Part shown: piece by piece, positions 16,743-25,645 of the stretch
How positions within the stretch are numbered: position 1 is the first letter of the stretch
Layout of the letters: every line of letters begins with the position of its first letter
NCBI GenBank assembly: GCA_030041275.1
Contig: JASHOE010000239.1
Span: 1-39,875 of the forward strand
DNA: 39,875 nucleotides
Origin: Streptosporangiaceae bacterium
GTDB taxonomy: Bacteria > Actinomycetota > Actinomycetes > Streptosporangiales > Streptosporangiaceae
Direction: 5' to 3'
The notes under the pieces: generated by a model
What the model was told of the DNA's origin: nothing
Database searches by the model: none
Seen by the model: only the letters and a program-made list of their open reading frames with translations
Program-made: the position numbers and the translations under genes

Positions 16743-17954
16743 GTGCGGGTTGCTCAGGCAGGCAGGCTCAGCAACGTGAGATACGACATCCGCGGGCCGG
16801 TCCTGCGGCGAGCTCGCCAGCTTGAGGCCGCCGGGCACGAGATCATCAAGCTCAACCTGGGCAACCCTGCGCCATTCGGCCTAGACGCCCCCGACGACGT
16901 GCTCAGCGACGTCGTCAAGCACATCCCCGATGCCCAGGGCTACAGCGACGCGCGCGGCATCCAGCCCGCTCGGCAGGCCGTGGCTCAGTATTTCGACCGC
17001 CGCGGTGTCCCGGGCGTCACCGCCGATGATGTCTACCTCGGCAACGGCGTGTCCGAGCTGATCGTGATGGCGCTGCAGGCGCTGCTGGATCCGGGCGACG
17101 AGGTTGTGGTGCCCAGCCCGGACTATCCGCTGTGGACCGGTGCGATCAACCTGTGCGGCGGTCACGCGGTGCACTACCAGTGCGACGAGCAAAACGACTG
17201 GAATCCTGACCTCGAGCACCTCCAGAGCCGGATCGGCCCGCGCACGAGGGCGCTCGTGATCATCAACCCCAACAATCCGACCGGTGCCGTTTACTCGAGC
17301 GAGATTCTGCTTGGCATGCTCGAGCTCGCTCGCCGGCACGGGCTGGTAGTGCTCACGGACGAGATCTACGACCAGATCATCTACGCCGACGCTGTGCACA
17401 GCCCGGCCGCGGCACTGGCGCCTGACCTGCTGGTCCTCACGCTGGGCGGGCTGTCGAAGACCTATCGGCTGGCTGGCTTCCGGTCCGGCTGGCTGGTCGT
17501 CTCCGGTCCGCGCGCGGACGCGGCGGACTACCTGGACGGGCTCGAGCTGCTCGCCAACATGCGGCTGTGCCCCAACGTGCCCGCCCAGCACGCTATCGAG
17601 CCCGCGCTGGGCGGCCGGGTGGATATCACGCACCTGCTGCAGCCGGGCGGCCGGCTCCGCGACCAGCGCGACCACGCGTGGGCGGCACTGACGGCGATCC
17701 CCGGCGTCAGTTGCTACAAGCCTGCCGGTGCGCTGTACCTCTTCCCACGTCTCGATCCCGAGGTCTACCCCATCGCCGATGACGAGAAAATGATGATCGA
17801 CCTGCTCGAGCAGCAGCACGTCCTGCTGTCTCATGGGAGCGGGTTCAACCTGCCCACCACTGATCACCTGCGGCTGGTGTTCCTGGCGAGCGTGCCGGTG
17901 CTTGACGAGGCGATCGGCCGGATCGCGACGTTCCTCTCGACGTACCACCAGTAA
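16743..17954 (+). CDS. PLP-dependent aminotransferase, AlaA/AspC-like
   Basis: This 403-residue fold-type I class I/II aminotransferase is probably an alanine or aspartate transaminase. The opening SNVRYDIRGPVLRRARQLE is typical of the AlaA/YfbQ group (mycobacterial AspC, Rv0337c). Cofactor-site motifs are visible: GNGVSELI for the phosphate region, INPNNPTGAVYS, LTDEIYDQIIY, and the Schiff-base lysine Lys239 in GGLSKTYRLAGFRSGW. It would move an amino group between pyruvate or oxaloacetate and glutamate in the cytoplasm. GTG 16743 follows GGAGGG. A long hairpin follows the stop. Confidence 0.92.
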   Translation: MRVAQAGRLSNVRYDIRGPVLRRARQLEAAGHEIIKLNLGNPAPFGLDAPDDVLSDVVKHIPDAQGYSDARGIQPARQAVAQYFDRRGVPGVTADDVYLGNGVSELIVMALQALLDPGDEVVVPSPDYPLWTGAINLCGGHAVHYQCDEQNDWNPDLEHLQSRIGPRTRALVIINPNNPTGAVYSSEILLGMLELARRHGLVVLTDEIYDQIIYADAVHSPAAALAPDLLVLTLGGLSKTYRLAGFRSGWLVVSGPRADAADYLDGLELLANMRLCPNVPAQHAIEPALGGRVDITHLLQPGGRLRDQRDHAWAALTAIPGVSCYKPAGALYLFPRLDPEVYPIADDEKMMIDLLEQQHVLLSHGSGFNLPTTDHLRLVFLASVPVLDEAIGRIATFLSTYHQ

Positions 17955-17980
17955 GGGAACGGCCTAGTTGCCCGCTGGTG

Positions 17981-18036
17981 TCGACCGGTACCGGCGCAGC
18001 CAAACGGCGGTAAACGGCTGCACCGGCATCGGTCGA
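17981..18036. terminator. long interrupted hairpin between convergent genes
   Basis: TCGACCG, CCGG and GCAGCC (17981-18001) pair with GGCTGC, CCGG and CGGTCGA (18016-18036): 17 base pairs broken by a 1x1 and a 3x3 internal mismatch, with a 14-nt loop. It sits between the aminotransferase and the oppositely oriented NmrA gene and should terminate transcription both ways. Confidence 0.65.
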
Positions 18037-18133
18037 TATCAGCTTGCGCCCTGACGGCCTGCTTACCCTCCATGGTGTGCCCGCGGCATTTGGCAGGTCG
18101 CCGACCGAATCACGTAACACGCAGCATGCTGCT

Positions 18134-19048
18134 TCAACTGCGGAAGTGGCGGTCTAGCTCGCTGGCGTAGTGGCGGCCGAGGTCGTTGCTGTGGTCGCGA
18201 ATCCAGTCGGTGAGGACGATCGTGCCCGTTGCCGGGGCTGATGAGTCAGCCAGGCCGGCCGCCATGGAGCGGTATTCGTCCGCCGTGAGGAGCGTGTCGC
18301 GGAGCATGATGCCGAGTGCGCCCGCTAGCAGCGCGATGGCAGCGCCCGGGACGGGGACTAGCGCTGACCTGCTGGCCACTGCGGTCTTGATTTCTTCGAC
18401 GAGGTGGCGGAAGGTCACGGACTCGGGGCCGACGGCGTCGACGGTAACGGTGTCTTGTCGGGTGCCGAGTTCGACGCAGAGGGCCGCGAGATCATCGACG
18501 TGGATGGGACGGAGACGATAGCTGCCGTTGCCGCCGATGGCGAAGACCGGGAGCCGGCGCAGCAGATACGCGATGTTGTTGAGCAGGACACCGTCGCCGC
18601 CGAACAGCACCGCCGGCCGCGCGATCGCGTAGGACCGCACACCGCTCGCGGCCAGCGAGCTCTCGACCTGGGCCTTACCGCGAAAGTAGCTGTCGGCGGC
18701 GGTCGCGCTCGGGTTGGTAATCGAGACGTGCACGATCCGCTGCACGCCGGCGGCCGCCGCGGCGGTGAAGAGCGCCTGCGAGTTGGTCACGGCCGTTTCG
18801 TGGCTCGTCCGACCGTGGGCGAACCGGACCCAATAGGTGTTGTAGAGGGTGTGCGCACCCGTCAGGGACTGGCGCAGCTCGTCCGGCGCGGCGAAGTTCA
18901 GCGGCAGAACCTCGATCGGGGTGCTCGCGGGCGCTCGGCCGGGGTGGCCGGTCAGGGTCCGGACCTGGTGGCCGCCGGACGGCAGCCGACTGGCGATGGC
19001 GGCGCCTGAATAACCGAACGCCCCGGTCACGACGTCGAGCTGGGTCAT
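18134..19048 (-). CDS. NmrA-like / atypical SDR NAD(P)-binding protein
   Basis: This 304-residue Rossmann-fold protein has the dinucleotide motif GAFGYSG (Gly9, Gly12, Gly15) near the N-terminus. A YFRGK sequence could be the YxxxK pair of extended SDRs, so it may be an oxidoreductase or epimerase rather than a redox sensor. The C-terminal part is helical and includes a hydrophobic AIALLAGALGIML stretch. Its ATG overlaps the TGA of the TetR gene (ATGA, 4 nt), so both come from one message. The TetR protein probably controls this gene. The substrate is unknown. Confidence 0.85.
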   Translation of the reverse strand: MTQLDVVTGAFGYSGAAIASRLPSGGHQVRTLTGHPGRAPASTPIEVLPLNFAAPDELRQSLTGAHTLYNTYWVRFAHGRTSHETAVTNSQALFTAAAAAGVQRIVHVSITNPSATAADSYFRGKAQVESSLAASGVRSYAIARPAVLFGGDGVLLNNIAYLLRRLPVFAIGGNGSYRLRPIHVDDLAALCVELGTRQDTVTVDAVGPESVTFRHLVEEIKTAVASRSALVPVPGAAIALLAGALGIMLRDTLLTADEYRSMAAGLADSSAPATGTIVLTDWIRDHSNDLGRHYASELDRHFRS

Positions 19049-19701
19049 CGGCCCGCCTTTCCGCCGCCCGGTAGCCGCAGCCCGGCCAGCACGTCGAGCA
19101 GTCTGGCTAGTGAGCCGACCCGGTCCAGGACGTCAAGCGCGCCCTCGTCATCGCCGTCCAGGCTTGCCAGCAGCTCCAGGCCCAGGAAACCAGCCACCAG
19201 GGCGCGCGCCGCCAGGTCCGGCGGCATAAGGCGGGCCGCCGCCGACCGGCCTAGCGCGCGCCGGACGGCCTGCTCGGTCAGCTCGCGCCACGGGCGCAGG
19301 CGCTCTGCCACCTGCTCGCCGAGTTCGGGGACCGCGTGGGCTGCGGTGATCATCTCGACCAGCACCCGAACGTAGCCAGCGTTAAGGTCGTGGGTCACTA
19401 TGGCGCGCCCCGACTCGGCCAGAGCGGTCACCGATGAGGCGCCGGTCAGCAGCTCACGGTAGGCCGCCATCCGGCGGGCGCTGACTTCGTCGAGCGCAGC
19501 GAGCAGCAGGTCGTTGACGGATCCGTAGTGGTAGAACACAAGCGCCTGGCTGCAACCCGCCCGGCTGGCTATCTCCCGCGCGCTTGCGCCGGCGAAACCG
19601 GTCTCTCGCAGCGCGTCGATGGCGGCGGTCACCAGCGCCGCGCGAACGTCCGCGGACTGCGCCCGGCGAGCAGTCCCCGCGTGCGGCCCGGACTTCGCCA
19701 C
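19045..19701 (-). CDS. TetR-family regulator of the NmrA-like gene
   Basis: This 218-residue repressor has an N-terminal helix-turn-helix (RAALVTAAIDALRETGFA, then ASAREIASRAGCSQALVFYHYGS), followed by an all-helical ligand domain (LNAGYVRVLVEMI, LAARALVAGFLGLELLA). I chose GTG 19701 because GGAGG lies five bases upstream; the frame is open to 19734, but those residues look like leader. It is translationally coupled to the NmrA-like gene. Two palindromes directly upstream are likely operators. Confidence 0.9.
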   Translation of the reverse strand: MAKSGPHAGTARRAQSADVRAALVTAAIDALRETGFAGASAREIASRAGCSQALVFYHYGSVNDLLLAALDEVSARRMAAYRELLTGASSVTALAESGRAIVTHDLNAGYVRVLVEMITAAHAVPELGEQVAERLRPWRELTEQAVRRALGRSAAARLMPPDLAARALVAGFLGLELLASLDGDDEGALDVLDRVGSLARLLDVLAGLRLPGGGKAGR

Positions 19702-19736
19702 GGCTGCCTCCGTGCCTCTACATGGGCGGAGCAATT

Positions 19737-19764
19737 CTGATCGATCAGTTTGAGCGACTGCTCA
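19737..19764. promoter_or_regulatory. two palindromes upstream of the TetR gene
   Basis: CTGATCGATCAG (19737-19748) is a perfect 12-bp palindrome. TGAGC-gact-GCTCA (19751-19764) is a second perfect inverted repeat two bases away. They lie 36-63 bp before the TetR start, the usual place for autoregulatory TetR sites, and partly overlap the 3' end of the preceding P-loop gene. Confidence 0.6.
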
Positions 19765-20322
19765 GATACTAGCACGATCAGCAGACGGCGAGCCCGTTCC
19801 CGTCGATTGAAGGCTTGCCAGCCAGCTGCGGGTAGCGGCTGGCGACCTCAGTCGGATGACCGCTGGTCCCTGAGGGTCGGCAGCCCACGCACGCATCCGC
19901 GCGCGCTTGCGAGCGAACGAGCGGAAGTGCCACACGAGGATGGAGTCCGGGGACAGCATCTGCCGGAAGGTCTCGGTGTTGCCGTTGCAGACCGGCCGCT
20001 GGCTGATCGCGCGAGCCAGCGTGCGCCTGAGCAGCCGCACGAGCGAGCGCCAGCGCGGGTAGTCCAGCGCCACGATGAGGTCGGTCCTAGCCAGCACTAG
20101 GTCGATCCACCTGCTATAGCCGGAGTCGAGGATCCACCGCTCACCGGCGCAGATCGTCGCGATGCGCCGCCGCTGCTCCGCTGGCGGCACGCCGATCCAG
20201 CCCGGCTCCCAGGTCAGGTCGTCCACGCCGTGAAACGGAAGCCCAGTGCGCTCGGCGACCTGCTGCGCCAGGGTGGTTTTGCCGGAGCCAGTGACGCCGT
20301 AGATCAGCACTCTGTCGGCCAC
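19762..20322 (-). CDS. P-loop kinase-like ATPase (FlaR/topology-modulation type)
   Basis: This 186-residue protein is of adenylate-kinase-like P-loop type. The Walker A motif GVTGSGKT (residues 9-16) is exact, and HGVDDLTWEPGW with RWILDSGYSRWIDLVLARTD is the signature of bacterial proteins often labelled DNA topology modulation protein FlaR. Real biochemical roles are mostly unknown; small-molecule kinase activity is the natural guess from the fold. The last 25 residues are low-complexity. It ends 60 bp before the TetR gene on the same strand and is divergent from the alpha/beta hydrolase. Confidence 0.78.
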   Translation of the reverse strand: MADRVLIYGVTGSGKTTLAQQVAERTGLPFHGVDDLTWEPGWIGVPPAEQRRRIATICAGERWILDSGYSRWIDLVLARTDLIVALDYPRWRSLVRLLRRTLARAISQRPVCNGNTETFRQMLSPDSILVWHFRSFARKRARMRAWAADPQGPAVIRLRSPAATRSWLASLQSTGTGSPSADRASI

Positions 20323-20435
20323 AGGGCGATGCTATCGAGCCGCTGTAACGGGCAGCTAGCGCGTTTGGCGCCCACCGGGCACCATAGGTCACGCCGGTCA
20401 GCGTGGCCGGCCGAGGGTCTCAGGAGGGGTTCAGC

Positions 20436-21242
20436 ATGCCGGTCGTGCAGGCCAACGGGATCGATGTCTACTACGAGGTGCAGGGCGAGGGCGAGCCGTT
20501 GGTGCTCATCCCGTATCTCGCGGCCGACCAGGCGTGTTACGCCTTCCAGGTCGCCGACTACGCCAAAGAGTTCACCTGCTACACGGTGGACCTGCGCGGC
20601 GCAGGGCTGTCAGGCAAGCCCGACGGCGACTATTCGACCGAGGTGCTCGCCGAGGACATCGCCGCCTTTATGCAAGCGGCCGGCGTCGACAAAGCGCACG
20701 TCTCGGGACTCTCCCTCGGTGCCGCCGTCGGCATGCACCTCGCTGCCAAGTATCCCGCCATGGTGCGGTCGCTGTCGCTGCACAGCGCCTGGGACGTCAC
20801 CGACCCGTTCCTGCGCACGGTGGTCGAGACGTGGCGCATCATGGCTAGCGGACTGGGCAGCGTTACCGACATGGTGATCGCCGGAATATTTCCGTGGTGC
20901 TTCACCCCGGAGCTGTACGCGGCCCGGCCGGAGTACATCGAATCACTGGCGGACTTCGTGCGGAGTCGGCCGATGCCGCCGGTCGACGCTTTCCTGCGGC
21001 AGTCCGCGGCCGTCCTCGGGCACGATGCGCGGGCCGTGCTCGGCTCGATCCAGGCGCCGACGCTCGTCACCTTCGGCGAGCACGACGCCTGCACGTCGAC
21101 GCGGTTCGCAGCGCCGCTGACCGACGCGATAACCGGGGCCGAACTGGTCGTCTTCAGCGGCGCCTCGCACGCACCCATCTACGAAGTCACCGGGGAATTC
21201 AACCGGCGAACGCTCGAGTTCCTGCGGCGGCACTCGGGATAG
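20436..21242 (+). CDS. alpha/beta-fold hydrolase
   Basis: This 268-residue serine hydrolase resembles 3-oxoadipate enol-lactonase and related esterases. The catalytic triad can be placed: Ser93 in the nucleophile elbow GLSLG (91-95), Asp217 in FGEHDACTS and His245 in SGASHAPIY. The oxyanion-hole strand is LVLIPYLAADQ and the conserved turn is DLRGAGLSGKP. There is no signal peptide, so it is cytoplasmic. ATG 20436 follows AGGAGGGG. Substrate is not predictable; neighbours suggest no aromatic-degradation pathway. A strong hairpin follows the stop. Confidence 0.9.
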   Translation: MPVVQANGIDVYYEVQGEGEPLVLIPYLAADQACYAFQVADYAKEFTCYTVDLRGAGLSGKPDGDYSTEVLAEDIAAFMQAAGVDKAHVSGLSLGAAVGMHLAAKYPAMVRSLSLHSAWDVTDPFLRTVVETWRIMASGLGSVTDMVIAGIFPWCFTPELYAARPEYIESLADFVRSRPMPPVDAFLRQSAAVLGHDARAVLGSIQAPTLVTFGEHDACTSTRFAAPLTDAITGAELVVFSGASHAPIYEVTGEFNRRTLEFLRRHSG

Positions 21243-21260
21243 CAGGCCAGCACAGCGCTT

Positions 21261-21299
21261 CCTTGTGCCCCGCTGAAGACCTTCCAGCGGGGCACAAGG
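21261..21299. terminator. strong bidirectional terminator
   Basis: CCTTGTGCCCCGCTG (21261-21275) and CAGCGGGGCACAAGG (21285-21299) form a perfect 15-bp stem with a 9-nt loop, in the 89-bp space between convergent hydrolase genes. It can serve both strands. Confidence 0.88.
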
Positions 21300-21331
21300 G
21301 CGGCGGGAGCTGCCCGCGAAGATACGGCGGG

Positions 21332-22681
21332 TTAGTTCTGGTTCTGGCCTAGCAACATGCTCAGCGAGATCGAGTCCCCCATGACGTTGTAACCCACGTC
21401 GTTGGGATGCAGGTGATCTCCGCTGTCATACACGGGATTGTAGGTCTGCGGGTCACTTGGATCCGCGAGTTCGGCCGCGAAGTTGATGACACCGTCGAAG
21501 GCGCCGCTGGTCAAAATCCAGTGGTTGACCTCTTCCCTGACTACCTCACCTTGGGCGTCCTGATATCCCGTCGTCGCGACTGGCAGAGTCAGAAACGGCG
21601 TCAGGGTGCCTGCGTAGATCCGCATGCCGTGCGCGTGCACGGCAGCAATGACCTGCTCGTAGCCGGCTTCGATCGTGGCGGCCGTCGCCGGCGGGTTGTC
21701 CAGGCCGAGATCAGTGAAGCCGATGTCATTGATGCCGATCAGCATGATCACCACCTTGGCGCCCGGCTGGTCGATGACGTCCCTGGTCAGCCGGTGCAAT
21801 CCGCTGACGCCCGCGAAGGCCGAATCAGTCAGCAGCTGGTTGCCGCTGATCCCCTCATCGACGACCGAGAGCGTAGACCCGTGTACCGCGTCGAGACGGC
21901 GGGCCAGTACGTTGGGCCAGCGATCATTGGCGTTGGGGTCCGACTGGAAACCATCGGTGATGGAGTCGCCGAAGGCGACCACCGACCCGGTGACCCGAGG
22001 AGATCCGGGGACTTCGACACCATCGGCGAACATCCAGCAGGTGATCGTCGTCGGGTAACTCGCGGCGCTGTCTGTCGTCGCGAAATCACCGGTGGACGAG
22101 ACGAAGCTGTCCTGCATGGCAGTCGCGTGGTAGGTCGCCGGGCCGGACATGGACGGCACATAAGCGCTGACCGCGAGGTCCTCTAGCGGCTGAACGCTCA
22201 ACCGCACAGGGTCACTAACGACTTCGTCGCCGGCCGGGATAGTGACGCTGGTCTGGCCGTTGAAGCGCAGTTGCCGCAGGGTGCCCGGTACCGTCTCGGC
22301 TCCGGTTTCTGCCACCGCTACCGAGGCGTCACCAATCGTCAGCGGCGCCGTGCCGAAGGTATTACTCAGCCGGACTCGGACCTGGTTGCCGCCGACGCTG
22401 GTGTAGACGATGTTGCGGACGGTCTGGTTCGTGAACTGCCCTGGCCCAGCCGGGCAGGTCGTCGGATTGAAGGCGTTCTCGGCTCCAGACATCGGGCTGG
22501 ACGCCCACGTGCCGACCCAGGCGGGGAAGTCGTGGCCCTGCTGAGTCTTCTGTCCCGACGCGGCGAACGCAACCAGGGGGACGATTAACGCGGCGGCTGC
22601 GGCGGCCGCTAACGTGGCGCGCAGCAAGGGCCGCCGACCTAATCCCGCGCCGACGTAACCGGGCATTCGAGCGTGCAGCAT
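21332..22681 (-). CDS. secreted SGNH/GDSL-family hydrolase
   Basis: This 449-residue exported esterase- or lipase-like enzyme has an N-terminal signal sequence with an Arg-rich start and a long hydrophobic core (ATLAAAAAAALIVPLVAFA), processed near residue 42. The SGNH blocks are present: FGDSITDG with Ser240, the Gly of EGISGNQLL, IGINDIG with Asn318, and DHLHPNDVGYN with Asp422 and His425. About 190 residues precede the catalytic domain and form a beta-rich accessory domain. Residues run ETGAETVP and so on without a recognisable binding-module name. ATG 22681 follows AAGGAG; the upstream in-frame ATG (22696) lacks one. Confidence 0.92.
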   Translation of the reverse strand: MLHARMPGYVGAGLGRRPLLRATLAAAAAAALIVPLVAFAASGQKTQQGHDFPAWVGTWASSPMSGAENAFNPTTCPAGPGQFTNQTVRNIVYTSVGGNQVRVRLSNTFGTAPLTIGDASVAVAETGAETVPGTLRQLRFNGQTSVTIPAGDEVVSDPVRLSVQPLEDLAVSAYVPSMSGPATYHATAMQDSFVSSTGDFATTDSAASYPTTITCWMFADGVEVPGSPRVTGSVVAFGDSITDGFQSDPNANDRWPNVLARRLDAVHGSTLSVVDEGISGNQLLTDSAFAGVSGLHRLTRDVIDQPGAKVVIMLIGINDIGFTDLGLDNPPATAATIEAGYEQVIAAVHAHGMRIYAGTLTPFLTLPVATTGYQDAQGEVVREEVNHWILTSGAFDGVINFAAELADPSDPQTYNPVYDSGDHLHPNDVGYNVMGDSISLSMLLGQNQN

Positions 22682-23032
22682 GAGGGCTCCTTTCAAACGG
22701 GGGGATGAGTCCTCCGATGCGTGGCGGCGCAGGTGCAGTGCTGGTCGCGAGGTGAGCGCCTCTCGTGGGCAGCGGTAAGTCCCGCTGGCCGCATGGCGGC
22801 GGGCGGCTCGGTAGCAGCCCGCCAGCGATGCAGATTGGCCGCGGGTCGTTCAGCCGCGCCTTGCTCATCGCTGGATTGGCCGACCCGGCGGCATCGTGAC
22901 TGATGACGCCCTGAATCGGCCGGCGATGTAAGCAGGTACTGAACCCAGTTGCCACCGTTCGACAGGCTATGCCTACCGAACAGCCAGCGCTAGCGAGGCG
23001 AAGGGCCTGTCCGCGCGCCGTCGCTGGGCGAG
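22682..23032. other. spacer between hpnH and the SGNH hydrolase gene
   Basis: This 351-bp stretch has no supportable gene on either strand. It contains one strong hairpin (described separately) and should hold the SGNH hydrolase promoter; no clear promoter hexamers were found. Confidence 0.5.
22798..22823 (-). terminator. hairpin downstream of the hopanoid operon
   Basis: GGCGGGCGGCT (22798-22808), loop CGGT, AGCAGCCCGCC (22813-22823): an 11-bp stem with one mismatch. It is about 210 nt past the hpnH stop and before the SGNH start, so it could end the operon transcript or fold in the hydrolase leader. Confidence 0.5.
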
Positions 23033-24037
23033 CTACGCATTGCGCAACGCGCGGATTGACTCACGCAGCGACGATGTCGTCGCGAGCACCGCGGTCGGCT
23101 CGTAGCCGCAATGTGCCATGCAGTTGGCACAGCGCGGGTCCTTGCCACGCCCGTAGGAGTCCCAGTCGGTGGTCTCGATCAGTTCCTTGTACGTCTTGGT
23201 GTACCCATCCGCCATCAGGTAGCAGGGCTTCTGCCAGCCGAGCAGCGAGTAGGACGGGATGCCCCAGGCGGTGCAGCCGAAGTCGACCTTGCCCTCCAGG
23301 AAATCCAGGAACAGGGGCGAGTGGTTCAGCCGCCAGCGACGCCGGTTCCCGCCATCGAATGCCTTGCGGAACAGCTCCCTGGTCTCTGTGACGCCGAGGA
23401 AGTGGTCTTGGTCGGGCGCCTTCTCGTAGGCGTACGCAGGCGAGATCTGCATGTTGTCGATCTGCAGGTCGTCATTGAGGTAGTTGAGCACGTCGATGAC
23501 GGTCTGCGGGGTGTCGGTGTTAAAGAACGTGGTGTTGGTGTTGACCTTGAATCCGCGGCGCTTGGCCTCCTTGATGGCCTCGACCGCGTCGTCAAAGACG
23601 CCCTCCTTGCACACCGACTCGTCATGCCGGTCGCGCAGACCGTCAATGTGCACGACGAAGGCGAAGTACGGCGACGGCGTGAATTTATCCAGCTTCTTCG
23701 GCATCAGCAGCGCGTTGGTGCACAGGAACACGAACTTCTTGCGCTTGACCAGCTCGCTGACGAGCACGTCGATTTGGGGATGCATGAGCGGTTCGCCGCC
23801 GGCGATCGACACCATGGGGGCCCCGCACTCCTCGATGGCGGCGAGCGCCTGCTCGACTGGCATTCGCTGCTTGAGCAGGCTGGCCGGCTGCTGGATCTTG
23901 CCACAGCCTGCGCACTTGAGGTTGCAGGCAAACAGCGGCTCCAGCTCGACGATCAGCGGGAACTTCTTGTTGCCGCGCAGCTTCTGACCCATCAGGTAGC
24001 TCCCCACCCGCAGGCTCTGGCGCAGTGGCATGCTCAC
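23033..24037 (-). CDS. hpnH: adenosyl-hopene transferase HpnH (radical SAM)
   Basis: HpnH joins the 5'-deoxyadenosyl group of S-adenosylmethionine to diploptene, giving adenosylhopane, the first step to extended hopanoids. The protein is 334 residues, the usual length. The radical-SAM cluster motif ACNLKCAGCGK supplies Cys38, Cys42 and Cys45. MVSIAGGEPLMHPQ is the SAM-binding GGEP motif. The C-terminal region (CTAWGIPSYSLLGWQKPCYLM, then DPRCANCMAHCGYEPTAV) is the typical HpnH cysteine-rich tail, probably binding a further cluster or metal. It is last in the operon, 45 nt after the HpnG-IspH gene. Confidence 0.96.
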   Translation of the reverse strand: MSMPLRQSLRVGSYLMGQKLRGNKKFPLIVELEPLFACNLKCAGCGKIQQPASLLKQRMPVEQALAAIEECGAPMVSIAGGEPLMHPQIDVLVSELVKRKKFVFLCTNALLMPKKLDKFTPSPYFAFVVHIDGLRDRHDESVCKEGVFDDAVEAIKEAKRRGFKVNTNTTFFNTDTPQTVIDVLNYLNDDLQIDNMQISPAYAYEKAPDQDHFLGVTETRELFRKAFDGGNRRRWRLNHSPLFLDFLEGKVDFGCTAWGIPSYSLLGWQKPCYLMADGYTKTYKELIETTDWDSYGRGKDPRCANCMAHCGYEPTAVLATTSSLRESIRALRNA

Positions 24038-24082
24038 GATGGCACCGTCTTTCTCATCAGTAGTTCCCAGTCATCCCTGGCG

Positions 24083-25645
24083 TCAGCCCTCGGCCGATCC
24101 GACCGCATGCCGTCGCAGCTCCTTGGGGAGCCCGAACTGAACCGACTCGGTGGCGACCGCCACCTCTTCGGTCTCGATCTCACCGAGCCCGCCGATAGCG
24201 GCCACGATCTGGTCGACAATGGCCGGCGGAGCGGACGCTCCGGCCGTGATCCCCACTGTCGACGCACCTGCAAGCCAGCCGAGCTGAATGTCCTCAGCGC
24301 TGTCGATGAGGTAGGCGGCCGCACCATCCCGCTCCGCCCTCTCGACCAGGCGGAGCGAATTCGACGAGTTCGTCGACCCGGCCACCAGCACGACGTCGCA
24401 TCGGGCCGCGATGGCGCGGACCGCGGCCTGCCTGTTCGTCGTGGCGTAGCAGATGTCGTCGCTTCCCGGCCCCCTGGCGGCGGGGAAGCGCTCGGTAATC
24501 GCGTCAACCATGGCGCCGGCCTCATCCGTGGCGAGCGTCGTCTGCATGAGGTAGGCCACCTTGCGAGGGTCGGTCGGCGCCAGCTGTGCGACGTCGGCGG
24601 GCCGCTCGACCAGGGCCATCGAGCCGGGAGCTTCGCCTAGCGTGCCCTCGACCTCCTCGTAGCCGGCGTGACCGATGAATGCCACCAGGTAGCCGTCCGC
24701 GGCGTACCGCCGCGCCTCCGCGTGTACCTTGGCGACGAGCGGGCAGGTCGCGTCGACCGCATCCAGGCCGCGGCTGGCAGCCTCGCGCCGGACCTCCGGA
24801 GACACGCCGTGCGCGGAGAACACCACGCTCGCCCCGTCGGGCACCTCGCTCAGCTCATCCACGAAGATGGCGCCGCGTCGCTCCAGGTCCGCCACGACGA
24901 TCGCGTTATGCACGATCTGCTTGCGCACATATACCGGCGCGCCGCGCTGCTCCAGCGCGAGCTCCACAATCTCGATGGCGCGCTCCACGCCGGCGCAGAA
25001 CGACCGCGGGCTGGCCAGCAACACGCGGCGCGGCCCGACCGCCGCGGCCCAGCGGGCCAGCGCTGGAGCGGCTAGTCGCAGCGACCGCAGCGCAGCCAGG
25101 CCGCCGCTCACGATGCCGGGGCTGACAACTGGCCGGCCGGGCGTGTCAGATATCGCGCGCAGCACCACGGCGGGCTGGCCGACGGCTCCGGCGAGCAGCG
25201 GGCCGGACTCCATGTCCACCGCGATCGCGCCGGCGGCCGCGAGCCCGGCGTGCTCCCCGGAGCGAATCAGGCGATCGACCGTGGCGATGGGACCGACGCT
25301 GGCGCGCAACCCGGCGCGGCGCAGCTCGCCAGCCAGCAGCGGAGCCGAGGGACAGCGCACCGTCGTCCCGCCGTAGCTCACCTCCGTCGCCACCACGATG
25401 TCACCGACGCGCAGGTCATCGATCAGCGCGCCAGCCACGCCGCCCACCGCGAGCGCCGACGGTGCGGTGCCGGCGATCCTGGCCGCGGCGGCGGCCGCCC
25501 TTGCTGGCCCGTAGCCAGTGCGGACCACCCGGACCTGCGCCCCGGCTTCTCCGGCCGATCCGGCCGTCTCGTCCGTGCTGGCCAGCCCGCGGCGCAGCGC
25601 GCGGGCTTCGACGCTGAGCGGCGCGCACACGGTCACTGTGCTCAT
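24083..25645 (-). CDS. hpnG-ispH: HpnG nucleosidase fused to IspH (HMBPP reductase)
   Basis: One uninterrupted 520-residue frame carries two enzymes. Residues 1-205 are a nucleoside phosphorylase-like domain: [30 protein letters not shown] with Glu146, and RAISDTPG with Asp167, matching MTA/SAH nucleosidase catalytic positions. In hopanoid clusters this is HpnG, which removes adenine from adenosylhopane to give ribosylhopane. Residues 206-510 are IspH, the 4Fe-4S enzyme making IPP and DMAPP: Cys217 (SFCAGVERA), Cys301 ([11 protein letters not shown]) and Cys399 (ICYATTNRQ) are the three cluster ligands, with [24 protein letters not shown] and [10 protein letters not shown] also intact. There is no linker of note. 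Its start overlaps the shc stop by 4 nt. Confidence 0.93.
   Translation of the reverse strand: MSTVTVCAPLSVEARALRRGLASTDETAGSAGEAGAQVRVVRTGYGPARAAAAAARIAGTAPSALAVGGVAGALIDDLRVGDIVVATEVSYGGTTVRCPSAPLLAGELRRAGLRASVGPIATVDRLIRSGEHAGLAAAGAIAVDMESGPLLAGAVGQPAVVLRAISDTPGRPVVSPGIVSGGLAALRSLRLAAPALARWAAAVGPRRVLLASPRSFCAGVERAIEIVELALEQRGAPVYVRKQIVHNAIVVADLERRGAIFVDELSEVPDGASVVFSAHGVSPEVRREAASRGLDAVDATCPLVAKVHAEARRYAADGYLVAFIGHAGYEEVEGTLGEAPGSMALVERPADVAQLAPTDPRKVAYLMQTTLATDEAGAMVDAITERFPAARGPGSDDICYATTNRQAAVRAIAARCDVVLVAGSTNSSNSLRLVERAERDGAAAYLIDSAEDIQLGWLAGASTVGITAGASAPPAIVDQIVAAIGGLGEIETEEVAVATESVQFGLPKELRRHAVGSAEG

Noticed and set aside
23111..24640. 509-codon open frame antisense to hpnH and the fusion gene
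   Set aside because: It spans two well-supported genes on the other strand and shows no recognisable motifs.
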